Positions 43,117 to 51,300 of a stretch of DNA of 64,000 nt are shown piece after piece. How positions within the stretch are numbered: position 1 is the stretch's first letter; every line of letters begins with the position of its first letter. The notes beneath the pieces were generated by a model, which was not told the origin of the DNA, made no database searches, and was given only the letters and a program-made list of their open reading frames with translations. The stretch comes from Mucilaginibacter mallensis (GTDB taxonomy: Bacteria > Bacteroidota > Bacteroidia > Sphingobacteriales > Sphingobacteriaceae): positions 2,294,001-2,358,000 of the forward strand of contig NZ_LT629740.1 of assembly GCF_900105165.1 (NCBI RefSeq). Direction: 5' to 3'. The position numbers and the translations under genes were made by a program.

Positions 43117-45273
43117 ATGAAAATAAGAAAAAAATATACACTGGGTTTAGCACTAATATTGCTAAAAGCATTTTATACGCCAGTACATGCGCAAACAGCC
43201 AATTATACCAAATATGTGAATACCTTCATCGGTACGGCGCCGCTTAATGATCCGAAGATTCTCGGCTATAAATTACCAGAGGGTTGGCGCTCATGGGCGG
43301 GATTGGTGTTTCCCGGTAGCTCGATGCCAAATGCCATGGTGCAGTTAAGTCCCATTACTGCATTTGGCTCAGGTGCGGGTTATCAATACGAGGATACCGT
43401 TATATATGGCTTTGCACATACTAATAAAGGACATTGGAACCTTTGTAATATACCTATACTGCCGGTTTCAAGTCCGACAGATAATAAATTTGGTTCAAGG
43501 TTCAGTCATAAGAATGAAAGCTCGGCGCCCGGTTTTTACCAGGTGTACCTTGACGATTATAAGGTAAATGTGAGCCTTACATCAACCTTAAGATGCGGCT
43601 ATCATAAATACGAATACAAAAATAATACCGACAGGCAAATACTTTTCGATCTGGCAAAAGCCAATAGCCGTGTAAGCTACTGGACAATTAAACAAGTGGG
43701 GGATGATGCGATAGAGGGTTTTCAAAATGGAGAGAACATTTACTTTTATGCCAAACTAAACACTAAAATAGCTAAGCTTGATACAGTTGCGGTAGGGCAT
43801 CATGATGGTTATGCCATGGTTCATTTAGCTGATGGCAGCAGTGGCCCTGTCGAGCTTAAAATAGGCTTGTCATTTGTTAGCACTGCAAACGCTAAACAAA
43901 ATTTGGAAGCTGAGATCGGTAATAAAAGCTTCGACGAAATCAGGAATGAAGCTACTAACACCTGGGAGAATTTGTTGTCAAAAATCCAGGTAAAAGGTGG
44001 AACAGATAAACAAAAACGGATGTTCTATTCCTGCCTGTACAGGTCATTTTTGTGGCCGGCCCTGCGCAGTGATGTAAATGGAGAATATACTGATGCAAAA
44101 AGTCAGGTAGTTAAAGCCGATTTTAATTATTACACCGTTCCATCATTATGGGATACCTATCGAAATAAGGATGTACTGTTAGAAATCATCTCGCCAAAAG
44201 TAACGCTTGATGTGATCAAATCTATGAAGGATATCGGGGATAAAACCGGCTTTATCCCTACGTTTTTTCATGGCGATCATGCTGCATCCTCTATTGCCGG
44301 TGCTTATTTAAGGGGTATTGATGATTTCGATATCCGGGACACCTATAAACTGTTGTTAAGAAATGCAAATGTAGCTGGTGGCACTCGTCCCTACATTACC
44401 GAATACATGCAGAAGGGGTATATATCTGACCCGGATGTAGCTAGTCCGGTAGTAGAGACAAAAGGTAAAGCAGGTGTTTCAACTACGCTGGAATATGCCT
44501 ATGATGATTACTCAGTTGCCCAGATAGCCAAAAAATTAGGTGATACAGCTAATTACCGGATCTTAATGGCGAGGTCAAAGAATTATAAAAACGTGTTTGA
44601 CCCGTCGACCCGGTTTATGCGTGGCCGGTTGGAGAATGGAGACTGGGTTAAAAACTTTAATCCGCAGTATCCGTATTATGAATATATGTACCGCGAGGCC
44701 AATGCCTGGCAGGTGTCTTTTTATGCGCCGCATGATATGCCCGGGCTGATTAAGTTATATGGCGGCCCCAAAAACTTTGAAGCCAAGCTCGATTCGTTGT
44801 TTACTTTGCCATGGAACCCTAATTATATAGCCCGTAACGTGGAAACCATGGTGGGGCAGTATTGCCAGGGTAATCAACCGGATCATGAAGCCCCCTTTGC
44901 TTATATATTTATTAACAAGCCTGAAAAGACGCAGAAAATGCTCGATTACATTATGAACAACCTGTATGGTATAGGTGATCAGGGCCTGGAATTAAGCGGG
45001 ATGGATGATGCGGGGGAAATGTCGTCATGGTATGTGTTTAGTTCATTAGGTTTATATCCATTTTCAGCAACCGATCCAAAGTATATTGTTACCGTTCCGC
45101 TTTTTGATGATGTGAAATGGAAAACAAGTACCGGTAAGGTACTTACCATTACCAAACCAAATAAAGGCAGGGTATTAACAGCCATAAAAGTAAACGGGAG
45201 AGTGAGTAAAGGTTACTTTGTATCGCACGATTTGTTTAAGAATGGCGGGAATATGGAGATGATAACAAAATAA
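43117..45273 (+). CDS. GH92 exo-alpha-mannosidase, divergent motif type
   Basis: A 718-residue Sec-exported GH92, shorter than the other three. The putative acid is E527 in YREANAWQV and the base motif is M629-D630-D631 in SGMDDAGEMSSW. The first residue of the DxD site is Met and the following Gln is Glu, unlike the other three copies. The specificity His-Glu pair is absent and the usual HGNEPSHH is QGNQPDHE. These changes suggest a different linkage or leaving group. It closes the operon 66 bp after GH76. Confidence 0.92.
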   Translation: MKIRKKYTLGLALILLKAFYTPVHAQTANYTKYVNTFIGTAPLNDPKILGYKLPEGWRSWAGLVFPGSSMPNAMVQLSPITAFGSGAGYQYEDTVIYGFAHTNKGHWNLCNIPILPVSSPTDNKFGSRFSHKNESSAPGFYQVYLDDYKVNVSLTSTLRCGYHKYEYKNNTDRQILFDLAKANSRVSYWTIKQVGDDAIEGFQNGENIYFYAKLNTKIAKLDTVAVGHHDGYAMVHLADGSSGPVELKIGLSFVSTANAKQNLEAEIGNKSFDEIRNEATNTWENLLSKIQVKGGTDKQKRMFYSCLYRSFLWPALRSDVNGEYTDAKSQVVKADFNYYTVPSLWDTYRNKDVLLEIISPKVTLDVIKSMKDIGDKTGFIPTFFHGDHAASSIAGAYLRGIDDFDIRDTYKLLLRNANVAGGTRPYITEYMQKGYISDPDVASPVVETKGKAGVSTTLEYAYDDYSVAQIAKKLGDTANYRILMARSKNYKNVFDPSTRFMRGRLENGDWVKNFNPQYPYYEYMYREANAWQVSFYAPHDMPGLIKLYGGPKNFEAKLDSLFTLPWNPNYIARNVETMVGQYCQGNQPDHEAPFAYIFINKPEKTQKMLDYIMNNLYGIGDQGLELSGMDDAGEMSSWYVFSSLGLYPFSATDPKYIVTVPLFDDVKWKTSTGKVLTITKPNKGRVLTAIKVNGRVSKGYFVSHDLFKNGGNMEMITK

Positions 45274-45301
45274 CCCACAAATCAGGAATTTGAAATGAGG
45301 C

Positions 45302-46918
45302 TCATTCTTCGTCATACGCGAAATGCTGCCTCATTTTTTCTTCTTCCAAATCAAGCAGATCCAATTGCTGGCGGATAAGCTCATCACTGATATTATCTTT
45401 TTTATTCAGAGTTTTTAACAGGTTTCGCTGTTCCTGCATAATATCAGCCATAATTTTCCGGTAATCCTTGTAAAAAGCATCGGCACGTGCTACACCGTCT
45501 TCCTTTTCCCAATCCTTTAACAAGGTCATATCCGCGGTTAATTTAATCTGAACGGATTTCAGCATTTCATTCCCGGCTAATTGATCGGCATATTTTTCCT
45601 GCAGTATTTGTAACGAAAGACCGGAAAGTTTTTTGCGGATCAGCTGTTTTTGTTGTTCCATAGATATGGTATAATCCGGATCAGGCATGTTAACCAACCG
45701 TACAAGGGCAGGCAGTGTAAGTCCTTGTAAAACAAGCGTAACAAGTATCACGGTAAAAGTGATAAACAGGATCATATCGCGGTTAGGGAATGCAGCGCCC
45801 GAGGATAGTGTAACCGGTATGCTCAATGCCGCCGCCAGTGATACTACACCACGCATGCCTGTCCAACCAAGCAATATGGGTGCTTTCCAGCCGGGATTCT
45901 TGTCCTGCACGGTAATAAAGCGGGCCATAAATATGGTAAATACAGTTGCGCCAAACGTACTGGCAAAACGGGTTATGATCAGGACTCCGGTAATTATCAA
46001 GCTATATATGATCGCGGGTTGCAAACCACCAGGGCCTAACCCCTTAATTATCACTGGCAGTTCAAGGCCTATCAATATAAACACAAATCCGTTCAGCACA
46101 AAAGCTACGGCTTCCCATACGTTAACACCCTGTAACCGGCTGCGGTTGCTCAAAAACTGATGCCGCCTTATTGATAAGAATAAACCACCGCTTACTACTG
46201 CCAGCACGCCCGAAAAATTAAATTCCTCAGCTATCATATACATTGCATAAGGCGTAATAAATGTTAGTACTATATCAATATTAGTGGTAGTTGGCAGCCA
46301 CCTGTGGATGGCGTAAAATACCAGCCCAACGGCAATCCCTATTAATATTCCCATCACAATTACCAATACAAAGCTGGTAGCGGCATGGCTAAAAACAAAG
46401 CTACCAGTAGCAACGGCTGCCAGCGCAAACCTGAAGATCACCAAACTGGAGGCATCGTTCATAAGGCTTTCACCTTCAACTATAGTAACAAATCGTTTTG
46501 GAACTTTGATGTTTTTTAAAATGGCCGAAGCAGAAACCGCATCAGGAGGAGAAATTATCCCTCCCAACAAAAAGCCTGTAGCTAAAGTAAACCCGGGTAT
46601 TAAAGCCGAAGAAACAAATGCAACCACACATGAGGTAATGATCACTATAGGAAAGGCAAAACTGATGATAACCCTTCGCCATTTCCACAGATCTTTCCAT
46701 GATGTGTACCAGGCTGCCTCATAGAGCAAGGGGGGCAGAAAGATCACAAATATCAAATCAGGCTTTATCTCTATACCGCTAAGTGCCGGCACAAAACCAA
46801 GCGGCAAACCGGCTAACACCAACAAAATAGGGTAGGCGATCTTGATTTTTTGAGCCAGCATCACAATAAACAGGATGACCGATAAAAGAATGGTTAATTG
46901 AATGGCCAGGTGATGCAT
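45302..46918 (-). CDS. Na+/H+ antiporter, CPA1 family
   Basis: A 538-residue protein. About 12 predicted helices fill residues 1-400, with PPLLYEAAW, the family block IISPPDAVSASAILK carrying the ion-binding Asp, and EGESLMNDASSLV. A cytosolic C-terminal region of about 130 residues, charged and helical, ends QHFAYDEE. The layout fits the bacterial form of CPA1 exchangers that keep pH and Na+ balance. It is convergent with the GH92 gene (28 bp apart) and unrelated to the mannan locus. Confidence 0.93.
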   Translation of the reverse strand: MHHLAIQLTILLSVILFIVMLAQKIKIAYPILLVLAGLPLGFVPALSGIEIKPDLIFVIFLPPLLYEAAWYTSWKDLWKWRRVIISFAFPIVIITSCVVAFVSSALIPGFTLATGFLLGGIISPPDAVSASAILKNIKVPKRFVTIVEGESLMNDASSLVIFRFALAAVATGSFVFSHAATSFVLVIVMGILIGIAVGLVFYAIHRWLPTTTNIDIVLTFITPYAMYMIAEEFNFSGVLAVVSGGLFLSIRRHQFLSNRSRLQGVNVWEAVAFVLNGFVFILIGLELPVIIKGLGPGGLQPAIIYSLIITGVLIITRFASTFGATVFTIFMARFITVQDKNPGWKAPILLGWTGMRGVVSLAAALSIPVTLSSGAAFPNRDMILFITFTVILVTLVLQGLTLPALVRLVNMPDPDYTISMEQQKQLIRKKLSGLSLQILQEKYADQLAGNEMLKSVQIKLTADMTLLKDWEKEDGVARADAFYKDYRKIMADIMQEQRNLLKTLNKKDNISDELIRQQLDLLDLEEEKMRQHFAYDEE

Positions 46919-47300
46919 AAACGAAAATACAATAAATAACCTGAATGTTATCCGTAAGACAGCCGGATTAGCTATGAAAAATTGGTGTGATTGCGGCTCA
47001 CGGCCATTAGAGCAGTATTGCTCATATGCAAAGCCTGCAACTTTTAGTTATCAGATACAATTGTTCAATAGGAGGTAGCCCAAGAATATCTTTTTGGTTT
47101 TGAAGCATTAATTTTAAAATTTTAAGCAGAATGGTTAATTAGCTTGGCAATTCTGCTTGAAATTTTAATAATATCAGGTATGTCCGTCAATCATAAAATG
47201 TCGTAAGTCGAGAGCCCAAAGTCTTGAGTCAAAATCCAAAAAGAACGAAATCTGGCTTTAGACTTACAGCTAAATACTGTTGACTTGACACTATGGCCAG
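46919..47300. other. Intergenic region with a long inverted repeat
   Basis: No protein-coding gene was supported in these 382 bp. They contain the hairpin at 47116-47166, annotated separately, and a low-complexity stretch at about 47205-47300 with repeated AGTC/GAGTC words typical of degenerate spacer DNA in this group. Confidence 0.5.
47116..47166. repeat. Long inverted repeat, 17-bp arms
   Basis: AAAATTTTAAGCAGAAT (47116-47132) and ATTCTGCTTGAAATTTT (47150-47166) pair with one mismatch around a 17-base loop. It could be a terminator or a small structured RNA. It is not adjacent to the 3' end of any gene I can see. Confidence 0.55.
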
Positions 47301-47474
47301 TTATAAAGAATACTGGAGGTTTTTGACGTAATTTTCTACCGCTGAAGCGAAAGTTCCGCCTTGTTTAAATACGGCGATCAGTTCCTCTTTGGCTATTCCA
47401 AATTCTTTCGACCAATAATTTAATTCCTGGTCATCTCCTGTGCTTATTATTTTATCTTGTGTTTGATTTTCCAT
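47301..47474 (-). CDS. Small DUF3606-like protein, 57 aa
   Basis: A short gene, ATG at 47474 and TAA at 47301. The product contains ELNYWSKEFGIAKEELIAVFKQGG and then AVENYVKNL, quoted in two pieces. This matches the DUF3606 pattern (acidic-aromatic-W-x-x-x-F-G-I-x-x-x-E-L, then G, then V-x-x-Y/H-L). Such proteins are small, cytoplasmic and of unknown role, frequent in Bacteroidota and Proteobacteria. Confidence 0.75.
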   Translation of the reverse strand: MENQTQDKIISTGDDQELNYWSKEFGIAKEELIAVFKQGGTFASAVENYVKNLQYSL

Positions 47475-47690
47475 AATTAAATGATTAATAGCTAATTACA
47501 ATGTTAGATAATAATTTGGATTTGATTGTTAACTAAACATTAACAATGAGTTAAGTTAGTGTAACTAATTCATCTCGTCTGTAGCCAATCATTCAACTAT
47601 AACAGATCTGTATCAAGAAAACGCAAAGTTGCACGAATGCTTACATTTACCGGATTAAAATCTGAATTTTAAATACCGCAAATAAATACT

Positions 47691-48356
47691 ATGAAGAAAG
47701 CGATATATTATATTTTAACCTCTGTTATGAAAAGAGAAAAACTGCTCGCATTACTAAGCGATAAGGAAGAGAAAGAATTGCTTGCGTTTAAAAAGAGAGG
47801 TTATTTGTATGATATCGGCTGGATCAATTCATTAAGCACAGGAACTATTGTTGATCAGTCGGGTAAACCATTGCCCTGGGTTACCTATCCTTATATTAAA
47901 TTTATAGAAGAAAGGCTTAAGTGCGGTTTTGAAATCTTTGAGTTTGGGAGCGGTAATTCAACCCTTTATTATGCTGATAAAGTTGCCGGTGTGTACAGTG
48001 TTGAAAATAATGAATTTTGGTATGATAAAATAAAAAGCACAATGCCTTCAAATGTTAAATTATCTTATTGCGAATTAGTATATGGGGGATCGTATTGCAA
48101 ATATGCAACTCAAACCGATAATCAGTATGATATGATAATAGTTGACGGCAGAGATCGGGTAAATTGCTGTATAAACAATTTATCGGCGCTTAAATCAACA
48201 GGCGTTATGGTACTCGACGACTCGGAAAGGGAACAATATGCCCCGGGTATTAACTTTCTGACTAAAAGAATTGACTTTTGGGGAACGGCTCCTACCGTAA
48301 ATTATCTGAAATGCACAACCGTATTTTACCGGGATAATAATTGTTTAGGCATATAG
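47691..48356 (+). CDS. SAM-dependent methyltransferase-like protein
   Basis: A 221-residue soluble protein. A Rossmann-like region starts with FEFGSGNSTLYYA, which fits methyltransferase motif I (E/D-x-G-x-G), continues with VYSVENNEFWYDKIK (the acidic residue after strand 2), and has YDMIIVDGRDRVNC at the motif IV position. The pattern is typical of small class I methyltransferases linked to glycan or surface modification, as in the FkbM-like group, but the substrate is unknown. It is a single gene between the DUF3606 gene and the giant Ig-repeat gene. Confidence 0.75.
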   Translation: MKKAIYYILTSVMKREKLLALLSDKEEKELLAFKKRGYLYDIGWINSLSTGTIVDQSGKPLPWVTYPYIKFIEERLKCGFEIFEFGSGNSTLYYADKVAGVYSVENNEFWYDKIKSTMPSNVKLSYCELVYGGSYCKYATQTDNQYDMIIVDGRDRVNCCINNLSALKSTGVMVLDDSEREQYAPGINFLTKRIDFWGTAPTVNYLKCTTVFYRDNNCLGI

Positions 48357-48375
48357 CATTTTAACACATGCTATA
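48352..48375. terminator. Bidirectional terminator-like hairpin between convergent genes
   Basis: TATAGCAT (48352-48359) and ATGCTATA (48368-48375) form a perfect 8-bp stem around 8 bases. It overlaps the methyltransferase-like stop codon and faces the end of the giant gene. Confidence 0.45.
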
Positions 48376-48395
48376 TACCTAATTTCAATAATTTA

Positions 48396-51300
48396 TTACT
48401 TAACAATAGTTACAGAGCCGGAAAGTACCTGGCTTTTAACTTTGGTATCAATTACATAATAATATACACCCATTGGTAATGGGCTACCATTATAGGTGCC
48501 ATCCCATGGTGTATTATATCCTACTGAATGAAATACCTTTGCGCCATACCTGTTGAAAACATCAACAGTAGCGTTATAATAAGCCACCAGGCCTACAACG
48601 TTCCACTGGTCATTTATGCCATCTCCATTAGGTGTGAATGCGTTAGGTACGTTTAATTGAGGCGATACCACAATATTAACCGAACTTGTACTGGTGCAAC
48701 CCAAAGTGTCAGTAACCAAAAGGGTATAGGTGAGGTCCTGATCTCCTGTAATAACGGGATTCTTTACAGTATTATCGTCTATGTCTATTTTCGGGGTCCA
48801 TAAATACTTCACAGTTGGGTCACTTACCGTTGGCTCTAAAGTTATTTTGCTGCCGCGTAACACGTACCTGGTGCCTCCGGCATTAACGGTTGGTGGCGGC
48901 ATGAAAGTTATAACCAGGCTATCAGTTGGCTGATAACATTTGCTATTTGAATTATTTGTTAGATATAGCTTTACTGAACCTTGCTTTATATCATCAGCAC
49001 CTGGGACATAAATAGCATTTAAAGCAGTGGCATTTGGAAGAAATTTTCCTGTTCCTCCTGTCCATGTGCCTGATGCTCCCGGAACTTTTATTGAACCTTT
49101 TAATTGGATGCCTTCAGTTTGCGAACATACAGTTATATTGCCTCCCGCGCTCTCACCTGAAAATGTCGTGAATGTTACTGTCAGGGAAGATGTAGAAATG
49201 GCGCAATTATCTTTACTGGTGGAAGCTAAAGTAAGCACTACACTGCCGTTTGCTATATCTTGGGCTGAAGGTATGTAATGTGAATTTTTTATTGAATCGG
49301 CTTCAGGTGAAAACGTTCCGCTACCGGCGGTTGTCCAAATACCTGTACTGGTGCCCCCGGATATAGTACCATTAAGCGGTACTGACGGTGACACTAAGCA
49401 AGTTGGAAAACTGACGCCTGCCGTAGCAATAGGCGGATCATCAACTTGTACTGTATCAGTTTTTGGCGGGCTTGTACATCCACCAATAATAAGATATACG
49501 CTATATACGCCACTGGCACTTTTAGCAGCCGAAACAATTGTTGGGTTTTGTAAGGTAGATGTAAAGCCGTTTGGCCCTGTCCATAGGTATTTTGCGCCCG
49601 GAACTGGATTGGTACTCAATTGAATAGTGCTATTTAAGCATACCGGCGAGTTGCTGGTAGCTGAGGTAGGTGGTGCAGGTACAAAATTAACCGTTGCTGT
49701 ATAGATGAATGGTGTTGATGGTACGCATCCGTTACTCATTGGTGTAATAATGTAGTTAACTTTTATAGGCGCGCTGCTGGTATTTACCAATGCCTCGTTA
49801 ATTGATGATGTTGTTTGATTTGATACAGCCGGGTTACTTATACCAGCCACTGCTGCACGTGCCCATGTAAATGTGGCTGATGGTATGTTTGATGTAATAG
49901 TATAGCTTTGAGGTACGCCGCTACATGCTACCCCGGTTTTGGGACTGGTTATCGTTACTGCTGGATTAACAGTAACTACCAGATTGAACGATACACCGTC
50001 GCAGGTTGAATTATGGTAGTTAAATACATACGTTACGTTAATAGGAGCGTTTGTGTTATTGAATAAAACCTCCTGTATAGTGCCTGTTTGCCCTGATACC
50101 GGTGAATTTGTTATGCCCGGTACTGCTGCACGTGTCCATGTATACGTAGTAGCAGGGTCATTAAATTGAACGGTATAGTTGCTGGAAATGCCATAACATA
50201 CTGTAGCCACAGCCGCGCTTTTTACAAATGGTTCGGGGTTTACAGTAGCAACATAAGAAAATGCAGCGCCCGAACAGCCGTTAGCTAATGGAGTGATCAA
50301 ATAGGTTACCTTAATTGGCGATAGGGTAGTATTTGTTAATGTTTCAGTAATGCTTGATGATGTTTTACCTGAAACCGCCGGATTACTTATTCCTGCTACA
50401 GCTGCACGTTTCCATACAAAGGTAGCTGAAGCAATATTTGAGGTTATAGTATATGCTTGCGGTTCGCTGCTGCATATATTAGCTGATGGAGCACTTGTTA
50501 TCTGCGGTAATGGATTAACTACAACATTAACCTTTGTTCTTGTATCTGTACAGGTATTACCTGTAGTTTGTACATAATATGATGTATTTGAAGTTAAAGG
50601 CGGCGTTATAAATGGGTTACTTACCGATACCAGGTTACCACCAACAGGTGCATCATACCATGCATAGTTGCCCGCTGTCGATCCTGCACTACTTGCTGTA
50701 AGTGTTGCTGAAGAATTACTGCATATGGGCCCGATAGCCGCAACTACTGGTTGAACAGGTAATGCTGTAATATTAACTGTTACTGCTGTTCTGGGGCTCG
50801 TTAAGCCGGCCACAGTTGTTTGTACGTAATAAGTGACAGGATTTGTTAATGCAGGGGTTGTATATGAGGCTCCTGTTGCTAATGGGGTTCCGCCTGTGGC
50901 AGCAGCATACCAAACATAAGCCCCACCCGGAGCGGTAGCGGTTAACGTGGCGGTGGTGCCCGGGCAGATTGTAACGCTTGTAGTAGCAGTTGGTGCTTTA
51001 GGTACTGTACTGGTAGTGAATGTTATGGTTACTGAAGCTGATTTATTAGCACAGGGTGCTTCAGAATTACTTGTGGTTAAAGTAAGTTTTACAGATGTTT
51101 CACCAGCCTTTGGTGTGTAAATGGCTTTCAATGAAGTAGGGTTGGTAATTGTGCCTTTGCCGCCAGTCGTCCATTTTACTGTTACACCTGATGGGCCATT
51201 TAAAGTTCCGGCTAACTGAACCGGAGTATTAACCGGTACTGATTGATTTGGGCCGGCAGTTAAAATTATCGGCTGGCTAATAATTAAGGTTTCCGGATCG

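Noticed and set aside
45687-46160. 157-aa plus-strand frame opposite the antiporter gene
   Set aside because: Antisense of a gene with full CPA1 motifs; no RBS or domain.
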